Virus record (IMG/VR): IMGVR_UViG_3300037230_000036
Coordinates: 1 to 64,000 of that record
Strand: one strand, 5' to 3'
DNA length: 64,000 nt
Origin: a virus
The notes under the pieces: generated by a model
The model's database searches: none
What the model was told of the DNA's origin: nothing
Seen by the model: only the letters and a program-made list of their open reading frames with translations
Shown: one piece after another, positions 47,111 to 55,134 of the stretch
How positions within the stretch are numbered: position 1 is the first letter of the stretch
Layout of the letters: the number at the start of each line of letters is the position of its first letter
Translations under genes and position numbers: made by a program

Positions 47111-47764
47111 ATGTCTGGCGACGAAACTCCTCTTCCGATCGCTGGGCTGCTGGCCCTCGATATCGCCACAGTGTCCGGATTTGCCGCCTGTTTACCCGGC
47201 GGTCAGCCGATCTGGGGTCACCGCCGTATGGGGACGCCAGAGGCACCGATGGGAGAGACGCTGCATTTCTTCGGCACATGGATCGGCATGACGCTCGATA
47301 AGCTGCGACCGAAGCATGTGATGATCGAGCAGCCCTACGTCCCGACGGGTGCGCCTGCGGGACGCCGCGCCAGGCTCGCCAACTCGAGCATGACATTGCC
47401 GATCGCCGGATTACCCCTTGACCTCGTTCCATCGATGGCGGCCCCGATCAATTTAGCGACGATCTGGCGGCTCCTGGCCATGACGGGGCGCGTCTACGAA
47501 GCCTGCTTCGAGCGCGGGATCGAGTGCCGCCATGTGCCAACGCAAACATGGTCGAAGTTCTTCGTTGGACGCGGCTCCGGGTTCAAGACGAAGCAGGCAA
47601 AGAAGCAGGCGGCTATCGACACGGCGCTCCGTTATGGCTGGGTGGCGACGAATGACGAAGCCGACGCCTTAGGGATTCTCCTTTACGCGGAGCACATCTT
47701 CTACCCGCAGATCGCGGCAAAGCGCCGGCCGACCGGGCCGCTGTTCGCGAGGGGCGGCCGATGA
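47111..47764 (+). CDS. RuvC-like Holliday-junction resolvase / RNase H-fold nuclease
   Basis: 217 aa. Acidic residues of the RuvC fold are visible: Asp in LLALDIATVSGFAA (~17), Glu in HVMIEQPYV (~76) and the Asp/Glu pair in NDEADALGILLYAEH near 185. Poxvirus/phage RuvC-like enzymes resolve branched DNA before packaging. The gene follows the cassette, whose right flank supplies its start codon. Confidence 0.75.
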   Translation: MSGDETPLPIAGLLALDIATVSGFAACLPGGQPIWGHRRMGTPEAPMGETLHFFGTWIGMTLDKLRPKHVMIEQPYVPTGAPAGRRARLANSSMTLPIAGLPLDLVPSMAAPINLATIWRLLAMTGRVYEACFERGIECRHVPTQTWSKFFVGRGSGFKTKQAKKQAAIDTALRYGWVATNDEADALGILLYAEHIFYPQIAAKRRPTGPLFARGGR

Positions 47765-47829
47765 CGATTGATTTTGCGCCGTTCGCGATTCGGCCCCTTG
47801 AACGGGCGCCCATGGTAAGCGTAGCGTAG
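47761..47829 (+). CDS. Possible 22-aa ORF
   Basis: MTIDFAPFAIRPLERAPMVS then VA and stop, at an ATGA overlap with the RuvC-like gene. No other support. A weak 7-bp stem (GAACGCC 47844 / GGCGTTC 47874) follows. Confidence 0.2.
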   Translation: MTIDFAPFAIRPLERAPMVSVA

Positions 47830-47892
47830 GGACCAAGAAAGCCGAACGCCCCGGTTCGCGTCCAACGATCCGAGGCGTTCTCGCCGACCCCG

Positions 47893-48153
47893 ATGATCTG
47901 GATCGAGGAAATGGCTTGCCGCGTATTTAACTCACGGAAATGGCAGTTTCAAGGCGGCGGCGGTCATCGCGCCCGCATTGCGCTGCTGTCCGAGATCGCG
48001 CGCATCGACGAGACGATCGCCGAGATCGAGGAGTTCGATCCGGAACCCGACGAGCCGATCATGCTGGCGCACGTCCAGGTATCGACCCGGGCCGAGGCTG
48101 TGGCGCTGCTGCGGCGGTGCCGGCGCGAGATCGAGCGGCGGATGGCGGCATGA
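47893..48153 (+). CDS. Small hypothetical protein
   Basis: 86 aa, helical (ARIALLSEIARIDETIAEIE; AEAVALLRRCRREIERRM). Overlaps the next gene by ATGA. Not recognised. Confidence 0.5.
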   Translation: MIWIEEMACRVFNSRKWQFQGGGGHRARIALLSEIARIDETIAEIEEFDPEPDEPIMLAHVQVSTRAEAVALLRRCRREIERRMAA

Positions 48154-48326
48154 GGGCGATCCGCCACGATTTTGACTGGTCGAAGGCGCCGACGCCCTGG
48201 CGCTGGATCGGCCCCGCGTGGCGGGACGAGTGCGGGGCACGTCCGCCATCCCGTCTAAACGCAGCGCCGCTAAAAGCCGGTGACCTGCCGGAACCCCATC
48301 ACCTCCGCAAAAGAGAGAAGTTATGA
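48150..48326 (+). CDS. Small hypothetical protein before the reductase
   Basis: 58 aa, Trp/Arg/Pro-rich (DWSKAPTPWRWIGPAWRDEC). ATGA overlaps with both neighbours make it part of the reductase translational unit. Not recognised. Confidence 0.5.
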   Translation: MRAIRHDFDWSKAPTPWRWIGPAWRDECGARPPSRLNAAPLKAGDLPEPHHLRKREKL

Positions 48327-50113
48327 GCGACATCTACGGTCCGCGCAGCGATTTCGGCCAACTGATGCACGCGATGAAGTACCGCGCGCCCGAAGAGTCG
48401 TTCGACGATTACTGCGTCCGCTACGCCCGCACGACCGCCAACGACAACCAGGCTCATTTCCGCCGGCTCCTCGCATACCTGCGGGATCAGTCGATCCTGC
48501 CCGGCGGTCGGCAGCAGCTGGCCGTCGGCCGGCCTCGCGAGACGACCGCCTACCAGTGTTTCGTGATGGGGGAGATCCCGGACAGCACGCGCGGCATTTT
48601 CGACTCGGTGCGCGATACCGCGCTGACATTGCGGTCTGGCGGCGGGACCGGCATGGACTTCTCACCGTTGCGGCCGGCGGGCGAGCCGATCCGCGGACTC
48701 GGGCACGGCGCCTTCGCGAGCGGCCCGGTCAGCTTCATGGGCGTCTGGCACTCGGCCTGCGGCACGATCATGTCCGCCGGCGAGCGCCGCGGGGCGATGA
48801 TGGCGACCCTGCGCATCGACCATCCCGACATCCTTCTTTTCATCAAGGCGAAGCAGAACACGGGCGCGCTGACCAACTTCAACATCTCGGTCACGGTCAC
48901 CGACGAGTTCATGGAGGCGCTGGCGGTGGACGGTCTCTACACGCTGCGGTTCGGCGGGGTGGAGTTTGGCCAACTCCGGGCGCTCGATGTGTGGTCGATG
49001 ATAATGGAGTCGAATTGGGATTGGGGCGAGCCCGGCACGATCTTTATCGACAGGATCAACCGGCTCAATCCTCTCGCTTATTGCGAAACGATCCATTCGA
49101 CCAACCCATGCAGCGAGCAACCCCTGCCGCCTTGGGGCGCCTGCCTTCTGGGCTCGCTCAACATGGTCAAGTTCCTCGTCCCGATCCACGAGGCGGCCGA
49201 CGGGCTGAAACTCGCCGCGGAGTCCGGCCATCAGACGGTTCGGTACGAGATCGACTTCGAGCGGCTCGACGATGCGGTCGACGCTGCGGTGCGCGCTTTC
49301 GATGCGGTGATCGAGCGCACCATCTATCCGCTCGAGCAGCAGCGCGCCGAGGCTATTGCGAAGCGGCGCATGGGCGTCGGCGTGACCGGCATGGCCAATG
49401 CGATCGAGGTCTGCGGCGCCCCCTACGGAACGCCCGCCTACCTTGACCACCAAGACATCCTCCTCGAGCGCATCAACACGCAGGCCTATCGAACCTCGGC
49501 GGCACTGGCGCGGGAGAAGGGCACCTTCCCGCTGTGGAATGCCGAGCGCTATTGCGAGGGGGAGTTCTTCCGCACCCGGCTTCCGGATGACCTGCAGGAC
49601 GAAATCCGCCGCAACGGTCTCCGCAACGGTCTCCTGACATCGATTGCCCCGACCGGCACGATCAGCATGGTCGCCGATTATGTGAGCTCGGGGATCGAGC
49701 CGGTGTTCTCACCGCGGCTTTCCCGCACGATCAAGACGCCCCAGGGCGAGCGCCAATTCGAGGTCGTCGACTATGCGACCCAGTATTACGGCGTGAAGGG
49801 GCGCGCGGCCTCGGATGTGTCTGCCGAGGAGCACATCGACGTGCTGTGCCGGGCGCAGCGCTGGGTCGATAGCTCGATCTCGAAAACCTGCAACGTCACC
49901 GGCCAGATTGCCGGCGAGGGCTCCGGCATGAGTTTCGCCGACTTCAAGAACCTGTACCTGCGAGCGTGGGAGGGTGGCGCCAAGGGGTGCGCGACTTTCA
50001 ACTCGAACGGAAAGCGCCGCGGCATCCTGGCGCCGCTGCCCGATGCCGAGGCTGCGGATGGAGCCGCATGCTTCATTGACCCGGAGACCGGCAACCGCGC
50101 CTGTGGGGATTAG
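48323..50113 (+). CDS. nrdJ: Adenosylcobalamin-dependent (class II) ribonucleotide reductase
   Basis: 596 aa. Active-site landmarks: RSGGGTGMDFSPLRP, the finger-loop block NPCSEQPLPPWGACLLGSLN (radical cysteine in NPC; family norm is NPCGEQ), IAPTGTISMVADYVSSGIEP, and a C-terminal GCATF. Length and the lack of a separate beta subunit gene fit class II, which makes dNTPs for replication using vitamin B12 and works with or without oxygen. It lies directly upstream of the primase. The Gly-to-Ser change in NPCSEQ is a minor oddity. Confidence 0.85.
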   Translation: MSDIYGPRSDFGQLMHAMKYRAPEESFDDYCVRYARTTANDNQAHFRRLLAYLRDQSILPGGRQQLAVGRPRETTAYQCFVMGEIPDSTRGIFDSVRDTALTLRSGGGTGMDFSPLRPAGEPIRGLGHGAFASGPVSFMGVWHSACGTIMSAGERRGAMMATLRIDHPDILLFIKAKQNTGALTNFNISVTVTDEFMEALAVDGLYTLRFGGVEFGQLRALDVWSMIMESNWDWGEPGTIFIDRINRLNPLAYCETIHSTNPCSEQPLPPWGACLLGSLNMVKFLVPIHEAADGLKLAAESGHQTVRYEIDFERLDDAVDAAVRAFDAVIERTIYPLEQQRAEAIAKRRMGVGVTGMANAIEVCGAPYGTPAYLDHQDILLERINTQAYRTSAALAREKGTFPLWNAERYCEGEFFRTRLPDDLQDEIRRNGLRNGLLTSIAPTGTISMVADYVSSGIEPVFSPRLSRTIKTPQGERQFEVVDYATQYYGVKGRAASDVSAEEHIDVLCRAQRWVDSSISKTCNVTGQIAGEGSGMSFADFKNLYLRAWEGGAKGCATFNSNGKRRGILAPLPDAEAADGAACFIDPETGNRACGD

Positions 50114-50118
50114 GTGCG

Positions 50119-51036
50119 ATGCGTCTCAGCGACGAGCAGATTGCCCGCGCCCGCGCCCGCACGGACATCTACGCAAAGGCCACGACGCTGCGTCCGCACG
50201 GAAGCTGGCTCACGGGCCGGTGTCCGCTCCACGATGATTCGAAGCCCAGCTTCGGGATCAAGAACGGTCGGTGGACGTGCTTCTCGGGATGCGGAGGCGG
50301 CGACCCGATCGCCTTCCTGCAGCGCTGGCATGGCCTCTCATTCGAGGAGGCCGTGCGCGAGCTCACCGACGACGGACCCCTGCGCGGCACGCCGGTCGCG
50401 CCAGTGCAGGGCGCCCCACGCCGGGAGGAGGATACGACAGCGGTGCGCGACATCCTCCGCGGCTGCGAGCCGATCACCCCGACGACAGCGGCGCACCTCT
50501 ATTTGTGGTCCCGCAACCTGCCGACCCGACAGCCTGGACTCCTTGCGCACCGCGGCCTGATGTGCGTGGAGCAACGCCGCCCACTGCCGGCTTTGGTGGC
50601 GCCGATCTCCGACGCCGAGGGCAACGTGACGGCGCTGCAGCGGATCTGGTGCCGGTCCAGCTTCGACAGCGACGAGAAGGATGGCCGCGCGCTCCTAGAG
50701 ACGCGCCGGAAATCGTTGGGCTCGATGGGGCGCGGCGCCGTGCAGCTGAGCCGGCCCGGCCCGATCCTCGGGATTGCCGAGGGTGTCGAGAAGGCCATCG
50801 CGGCGTCGGCCATGTTCGGGGTTCCGGTGTGGGCCTCCTGCGGGGCGCAGCGGATGGCGCGGCTTGATCTGCCGCCGATCGCCGAAAAGGTTCTGCTGTT
50901 CGCCGACAATGATGACGCCGGGCGCGCGGCGGCGCGGGACGCCGTTGACGCCTATCGTCCCCGCCGGATCGTGCCGATGTTCCCGGAGCCCCGGTTCAAG
51001 GACTGGGAAGACCAGTACCGGGAGCAGGCATCGTGA
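50119..51036 (+). CDS. DNA primase (CHC2 zinc finger plus Toprim)
   Basis: 305 aa. A CHC2 zinc finger occupies residues 30-62 (CPLHDDSKPSF, then CFSGCGGGDPIAF). A central DUF/RepB-primase-like region follows, then a Toprim core with GIAEGVEKAIAA (~220) and LLFADNDDAGRAAA (~258) holding the metal-binding acidic residues. It would lay down RNA primers with the RecA-fold ATPase three genes downstream. Overlaps the next gene by GTGA. Confidence 0.88.
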   Translation: MRLSDEQIARARARTDIYAKATTLRPHGSWLTGRCPLHDDSKPSFGIKNGRWTCFSGCGGGDPIAFLQRWHGLSFEEAVRELTDDGPLRGTPVAPVQGAPRREEDTTAVRDILRGCEPITPTTAAHLYLWSRNLPTRQPGLLAHRGLMCVEQRRPLPALVAPISDAEGNVTALQRIWCRSSFDSDEKDGRALLETRRKSLGSMGRGAVQLSRPGPILGIAEGVEKAIAASAMFGVPVWASCGAQRMARLDLPPIAEKVLLFADNDDAGRAAARDAVDAYRPRRIVPMFPEPRFKDWEDQYREQAS

Positions 51037-51367
51037 GCACGGCAAGCCTATTCCCGGCCGCGCCTCGGGGCGAAGACCGCATCCGGGTCGACCATGCCCG
51101 CGTGAGATCAGATTGGTATGTGGAGCCGTCATGGAGTGTGGGGCTGCTGCTCGATGCGGTTTCGTTTCACGGCCCGGTGCATGATCCTTGTTGTGGGGGA
51201 GGGACGATCCCGAGAGCGGTGCTCGCGCATGGGGGAACGAGGTTTGTCTCGGCCTCCGATCTGGTCGACCGCGGATACGGCGAGGGTGGTCGATCAAATG
51301 GGATCCCCGGAAGCGCAGGGCGCCGCACCGGTTTGAGGACAGCGCCCGCCGGGAGGGTGCCGCGTGA
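51033..51367 (+). pseudogene. Decayed phage DNA methyltransferase
   Basis: Starts with GTG 51033 and encodes the N-terminal part of a SAM methylase (SDWYVEPSWSVGLLLDAVSF; VHDPCCGGGTIPRAVLAHGG; SASDLVDRGYGEGG). The catalytic NPPF/DPPY region expected next is absent. After ~51295 the plausible tail is in the +2 frame (SIKWDPRKRRAPHRFEDSAR then REGAA), ending at a TGA (51365-51367) that overlaps the next gene's GTG. This pattern indicates an internal deletion with loss of frame. The original frame runs on, by chance, into gcrA. Confidence 0.65.
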
Positions 51368-51669
51368 GGCCGCGGGTCGCCGAAATCCAGTACGCCGTCG
51401 CAGGTCGGTTCCGCATCAAGATGAGCGATATGGTTTCCCGTCGGCGCGCCCGGTGCGTGGCGAGGCCGCGCCAGGTCGCGATGTATCTGTCCCGCCAGCT
51501 GACGTCGCTGAGCCTGCCCCAGATCGGCCGGCATTTCGGGGACCGCGACCACACCACGGTCATGCATGCCTGCCGGGTCATCGAGACGCTGCGGGAAAGC
51601 CACGCCGACCTCGACGCCGCCATCACCGAGATCATCGCCACCCTATCCGAGGAGCACCCACCGATATGA
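51364..51669 (+). CDS. Free-standing DnaA domain IV (DNA-binding) protein
   Basis: 101 aa from GTG 51364. It carries the DnaA C-terminal signature: RRARCVARPRQVAMYLSRQL, SLPQIGRHFGDRDHTTVMHA, where RDHTTVxHA contacts DnaA boxes. No AAA+ or helicase-loading domain is present, so it can bind origin-like sites but not initiate by itself. Similar small phage proteins may recruit or block host DnaA. Overlaps gcrA by ATGA. Confidence 0.85.
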   Translation: MRPRVAEIQYAVAGRFRIKMSDMVSRRRARCVARPRQVAMYLSRQLTSLSLPQIGRHFGDRDHTTVMHACRVIETLRESHADLDAAITEIIATLSEEHPPI

Positions 51670-52076
51670 GCGAGCAGCATTTTGCGTGGAACGAGGAGAC
51701 CCTGGCCGCGCTTCGGCGCCTGGTCTGCGTCGAGGGGAAGACTTTTGCGGCGGCCGCGGAGAAACTCGGCACCTCCAAAAATGCGGTCGTCGGCAAGGCG
51801 CACCGGCTCGGGATCTATCCGTCCGATGCCGTGGCCTCGCCGCGGTCGGCGGCTTCGCGGCAAGCGCAGGAACGGCGCTGGAATCCGCCTCGGCCACCGG
51901 CAGCCGATCGCTTCCCACCAAAGGGATGCTGTCTCTTCCCAATTGGCGATCCCCGCGCAGATGACTTCCACTTCTGCGGCGACAAGATCGCGGCCCCTGG
52001 GGAACCCTACTGCGATGACCACCACCGGCTCTGTTGGCAGCCGGCGCGGGTGCAGCGTCTCGACGCCGCGGAATAA
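51666..52076 (+). CDS. gcrA: GcrA-family cell-cycle regulator
   Basis: 136 aa. N-terminal HTH (WNEETLAALRRLVCVEGKTF, GTSKNAVVGKAHRLGI) and C-terminal sigma-interacting motif (GCCLFPIGDPRADDFHFCGD, EPYCDDHH) match GcrA. In Caulobacter, GcrA binds RNA polymerase with sigma70 at methylated GANTC promoters and drives S-phase genes. A phage copy could redirect the host cycle or activate phage promoters. It sits directly after DnaA-IV. Confidence 0.88.
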   Translation: MSEQHFAWNEETLAALRRLVCVEGKTFAAAAEKLGTSKNAVVGKAHRLGIYPSDAVASPRSAASRQAQERRWNPPRPPAADRFPPKGCCLFPIGDPRADDFHFCGDKIAAPGEPYCDDHHRLCWQPARVQRLDAAE

Positions 52077-52104
52077 TGAACGAGATCAGGGTAAGGACGG
52101 CACG

Positions 52105-53256
52105 ATGGCACGCGGCGCAGAGGTCTTCCGGCCCCCGCAATGGAACGACGCGCCGGCGGCACCTCGCCCGTTCCGCCCCTTCTTTGCGGCCAGCCTTGAC
52201 GGCGAGCCCGACACCAAGCCGGAGTGGTTAATCGACGGTTTGCTGATGCGGGGAACGATCGCGCTCTTCGCCGGCGTGCCGAAGGTGGGAAAATCCCTCC
52301 TGATGCAGCAACTCCTTTCCGCCGTGGCGCTGGGCAAGGATTGGCTGGGCCGGGAAACGGTCTCGGCGCGGTGCTTCGGCCTCTTCTGTGAGGACAACCA
52401 CAAGACGCTCGTGAAGCGGCAACGCGACATCAACACTCATTTCGGGGTCGAGGCGCCGGACTACGAGACGGGACTGTCCTGGGAAAGTCACGACACCGAG
52501 GATGCCACGCTGGTCGCCTTCGAGAACTGGAGCGACAAGCCGCTTTTCACCGATCTCTGGCATCAGCTCTGGCGGCACGTCGACGAGAACGGCATCGAGC
52601 TTCTGGGGCTGGACCCCGCCGGGCGCATCTTCGGAGGCAACGAGAACTACAAGCGGCAAACCTCTAATTTCATTCTCGAATTGCACAAGAAGATATCGGA
52701 GCGCAACGGCGGTCTGATCCTTGCCGCGCACCCTCCGAAGAACGATCCCCGCGGCTATGCGGGCTCCGTGGCGTGGCACGGCTCGGTGCGGCTCGGCATG
52801 TCGCTGCAGCGGCCAAAGGGCTACAACGAGGACAAGGACGAGCCGCGGGACAGCCGCGTGCTGAAGAGTCTCGGCGGCAACTACGTGCCGGGCCGGTCGT
52901 CGGACAACATCCGCTACGAGCATGGGGTTTTCGTTGTCGACGAGCCGGAAGAAACCGAAAGACCAGAACGCTTTAGCATGGACGAGTTGAAGTATCGCGT
53001 CATGCAGGGGATGCGGCGAGTGATTGATAACGGCGGCTTGGTCCTGGCCGACGAGATGCACCCGAAATCGATGCCGATGCGGGCCCGGCGCAGCGGCGAC
53101 GCGGTGCTGTTAAGAACGCCCTTTAACTCGTTGTATATCGCGCAGGAAACGCTGCTGCGTGAGGGGAAGGTGGTCCGGGTCAAGGTGCGGGGGCAGTGCG
53201 TGCTGCGCCCCGCTGACGCCTCGGCTTACGACAACGAGCAGCCCTGGGAAGGCTAG
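52105..53256 (+). CDS. RecA-fold replicative ATPase / helicase (AAA_25, RepA-like)
   Basis: 383 aa from ATG 52105 (AAGGA upstream). Walker A is LFAGVPKVGKSLLMQQLL (residues ~50-65), Walker B-like acid ELLGLDPAGRIF (~165), sensor region GGLILAAHPPKN. The C-terminal third is a basic/winged region (YRVMQGMRRVIDNGGLVLAD). Members of this group are hexameric replicative helicases or helicase loaders encoded next to phage primases. Last gene of the rightward replication operon. Confidence 0.75.
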   Translation: MARGAEVFRPPQWNDAPAAPRPFRPFFAASLDGEPDTKPEWLIDGLLMRGTIALFAGVPKVGKSLLMQQLLSAVALGKDWLGRETVSARCFGLFCEDNHKTLVKRQRDINTHFGVEAPDYETGLSWESHDTEDATLVAFENWSDKPLFTDLWHQLWRHVDENGIELLGLDPAGRIFGGNENYKRQTSNFILELHKKISERNGGLILAAHPPKNDPRGYAGSVAWHGSVRLGMSLQRPKGYNEDKDEPRDSRVLKSLGGNYVPGRSSDNIRYEHGVFVVDEPEETERPERFSMDELKYRVMQGMRRVIDNGGLVLADEMHPKSMPMRARRSGDAVLLRTPFNSLYIAQETLLREGKVVRVKVRGQCVLRPADASAYDNEQPWEG

Positions 53257-53384
53257 GGGCCGGGATTGACCGCGCCGCCGTCGTCTTCCCAGCGCGGCAG
53301 GTCGATGGTGGCGATTCAGAAGCTGATTTCCGCAACATGCGAGTTTACGTAAAGTGTAAAATCGTGTTGACGATTGAGGAGCAC

Positions 53385-53504
53385 TTAGAACTGATCCGGC
53401 TGTCGCGCATAAGGGTTTGACCAGGAACCGGAACCACGTTCAAAGGCTCGCTCACCAGCGCGCTCCGCTTCCCAGCGGGTAGGGCAATCCCAACGATGAC
53501 TCAT
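53385..53504 (-). CDS. Tiny RMF/CrpP-like protein
   Basis: 39 aa. The sequence (WDCPTRWEAERAGERAFERG, then SGSWSNPYARQ) has the Ala-Gly-x-x-Ala...NPY arrangement of ribosome-modulation-factor/CrpP-like peptides. The start overlaps the upstream stop (ATGA). Such peptides may bind ribosomes or nucleic acid; this is inferred from pattern only. Confidence 0.5.
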   Translation of the reverse strand: MSHRWDCPTRWEAERAGERAFERGSGSWSNPYARQPDQF

Positions 53505-53740
53505 GGCGATCTCAGTCCTTCGGGGTTGTTACAGGAAGGGCACTCGCGGAAATGTGGGTCGGCCACGCCGAGCGCGTAACATTCCCAGCCGCTCCCCTCA
53601 CAGACGGGGCATGGATCGTCCTGGTAGCCGCCGCCCTCCGGCAGCAAACCTCCGCCGACGCCGCGACCGTCGCAGCAGGAGCAGAGGAAGCGCTTGCACA
53701 CACCGCAGCATGCAATCTGGTCAGCCAGCGCATCGGCCAT
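53501..53740 (-). CDS. Zinc-ribbon protein
   Basis: 79 aa with ten cysteines: ACCGVCKRFLCSCCDGRG, DDPCPVCEGSGWEC, ECPSCNNPEG. DnaJ-like CxxCxGxG pattern, probably binding two zincs. It overlaps the upstream gene by 21 nt. Role unknown. Confidence 0.6.
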   Translation of the reverse strand: MADALADQIACCGVCKRFLCSCCDGRGVGGGLLPEGGGYQDDPCPVCEGSGWECYALGVADPHFRECPSCNNPEGLRSP

Positions 53741-53921
53741 CGGCGCCCTCGTTGATGAGCCGGTCGAGCTCGCCGCAGAGCGCGCCCATCTCGCTCCACA
53801 GCCGCTCCCGGTCGTCTGGATCGCGCGCCGCGGAGATCCGACCCCCGACGTCGACGATGGCCTCCCGCACGGCTGCGGCGCGGTCCTGTGGCGCCCGCGC
53901 GGGGAACGGGATCACGGTCAT
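53721..53921 (-). CDS. Small hypothetical protein
   Basis: 66 aa, helical (DRAAAVREAIVDVGGRISAA). ATGA overlap with the upstream gene. Not recognised. Confidence 0.5.
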   Translation of the reverse strand: MTVIPFPARAPQDRAAAVREAIVDVGGRISAARDPDDRERLWSEMGALCGELDRLINEGADGRCAG

Positions 53922-54097
53922 TCGTCAGCCTCTTCGAGTTCGAGCAGGTCGGCTACCGCCTCTGCCTCGGTCGAGCCCCATCCGACCTTGGCGCCGAGAT
54001 CGTAGTCGCCGCGCGTGGCAGACCAGTCGGCGCTGCGGTACGGGATCGGCGGGTAGACGTGTTCGGTAACGATCTTTTCGGCCTCGATCTCGGTCAT
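53918..54097 (-). CDS. Small acidic protein
   Basis: 59 aa (YPPIPYRSADWSATRGDYDL, then AEAEAVADLLELEEADE). The block PPIP.R..DW.A...D.D is a small phage family I have seen often near single-strand-binding or recombination genes. Overlaps on both sides. Role unknown. Confidence 0.55.
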   Translation of the reverse strand: MTEIEAEKIVTEHVYPPIPYRSADWSATRGDYDLGAKVGWGSTEAEAVADLLELEEADE

Positions 54098-54333
54098 TCT
54101 ATCACCGAGAAATCGACGCCGAGGGCAACGAGTTCCTCCCGCAGCCGCGCCGCGTAGCGCTCGGCGATCTCGCGAGCCTCGATCGTAGTGATGCGCAGCG
54201 TGAGGTGGGGGCCGGCCGGCATGTCAAGATCGATCGCCGCTGAATTACCCCTCCTCGAGGCGCGCACGAACGTCTCGACCGCCTTCAACTCGTCATCCAG
54301 TTTCATTGCGGCAGTAAGGTTGTAGCGCTTCAT
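54094..54333 (-). CDS. Small hypothetical protein
   Basis: 79 aa from ATG 54333 (GGGGAG upstream; the frame extends 5' without a better start). Beta/alpha mix (HLTLRITTIEAREIAERYAA). Not recognised. Confidence 0.5.
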   Translation of the reverse strand: MKRYNLTAAMKLDDELKAVETFVRASRRGNSAAIDLDMPAGPHLTLRITTIEAREIAERYAARLREELVALGVDFSVIE

Positions 54334-54512
54334 CGGGATTCTCCCCTCTCCGCGAGTTTCCTGCACCGATCCCGCCACTGGAACAGAGCGTCCAAGATCG
54401 GGTCTGAGGCGCCGATGTCCTCGCGCTTTATCCGCCGCATGAACGCGAGGATCAGGTCGTTGGCGATCACGCTCGTCTGCTGAGCGTGGCGGCGGAGGTC
54501 AGAGGGCTTCAT
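54330..54512 (-). CDS. Small hypothetical helical protein
   Basis: 60 aa, basic helices (SVIANDLILAFMRRIKREDI). ATGA overlaps both neighbours. Not recognised. Confidence 0.5.
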   Translation of the reverse strand: MKPSDLRRHAQQTSVIANDLILAFMRRIKREDIGASDPILDALFQWRDRCRKLAERGESR

Positions 54513-54895
54513 GGCTTGTCTCCGGGCGAGGGCGAGCGAACCACAATCGTCTCGACGTGGTCGGGAACGCCGTCAGTCGGCAGCATCGCCGTCAGCCCTG
54601 ACCCTTTGCGGATCGTCTGGGTCGGGCCGAACTCCGCAAGCATCTCGACGAGTTTTTCGCGCCAGTTCTCGGAGGTGATCTGGTCCGCGCGCGCTAGCAT
54701 ACCGGGGGATTGTTGTTCCACCATCGCGCGCATATCTGCCATAAGCTGTTTATCGGCGAAATGATGCGTCCAGATTGGGTGTCCCATCAGGTATTCGGCC
54801 GCTTCATGGATTTCTGAAAAGCTTTTGCAGAGCATGACCCCACTCGCAATTGAAGCGATGACGCCAGTAGGAAATTCGCGAGCTTCGGGTTTCAT
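54509..54895 (-). CDS. Conserved phage hypothetical protein
   Basis: 128 aa from ATG 54895. Contains ASGVMLCKSFSEIHEAAEYL then MGHPIWTHHF, a block I associate with an uncharacterised phage family (TG..LC.F.E.HEAAEY..GHP.WTH). Its C-terminus is basic and disordered. Function unknown. Confidence 0.6.
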   Translation of the reverse strand: MKPEAREFPTGVIASIASGVMLCKSFSEIHEAAEYLMGHPIWTHHFADKQLMADMRAMVEQQSPGMLARADQITSENWREKLVEMLAEFGPTQTIRKGSGLTAMLPTDGVPDHVETIVVRSPSPGDKP

Positions 54896-55113
54896 CGGAT
54901 CGCCACCAGAAAGAGGACGATCGCGCCGAACAGAAACGCCATCGCGATCCAACCGAGCAGCGAGACAGCCGCGCGCTCGCCCTGTGGCGCGATGCTGACC
55001 GGCCCACCGACAACCGCGATGTCGCTGATGTGCCGAGCCATCGCATCGCGCTGGAACTCGCCGTCGCGCGCATCCAGTTGCGCCGGCCATGGGCGCGTGA
55101 TGCCTTTGTCCAT
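54892..55113 (-). CDS. Small tail-anchored membrane protein
   Basis: 73 aa from ATG 55113 (GGAGG 8 nt upstream; a TTG 18 nt earlier is also open). A soluble N-terminal part is followed by a C-terminal membrane span (LLGWIAMAFLFGAIVLFLVA). Function unknown. Confidence 0.55.
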   Translation of the reverse strand: MDKGITRPWPAQLDARDGEFQRDAMARHISDIAVVGGPVSIAPQGERAAVSLLGWIAMAFLFGAIVLFLVAIR

Positions 55114-55134
55114 TTCCAATTCCTCCGTCAAACA

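Larger units (their letters stand above)
46742..47113 (+). mobile_element. Inverted-repeat mini gene cassette, copy 1
   Basis: Bounded by direct repeats CCCTGAACCATG (46742-46753 and 47102-47113), the right one containing the RuvC-like gene's start codon. Inside, the left end 46747-46785 is identical over 39 nt to 58708-58746 (inverted). The right end AACAACCGGATAAGCA (47084-47099) is the inverse of TATCCGGTTGT in the left end. The left end itself carries an SD (ACAGGAG) and the cassette gene's ATG. Cargo: two tiny membrane proteins. The layout fits an insertion that duplicated the target's start region. Confidence 0.6.

Noticed and set aside
51033-52076. A single 347-aa methylase-GcrA fusion gene
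   Set aside because: The middle third is low-quality Arg/Pro sequence in the wrong frame for DnaA-IV, and gcrA has its own ATGA-coupled start.
53388-53412. A degenerate cassette left end (GATCCGGCTGTCGCGCATAA)
   Set aside because: About 17 of 22 positions match, but it lies across the 3' end of the RMF-like gene and has no partner; chance or codon constraint is as likely.
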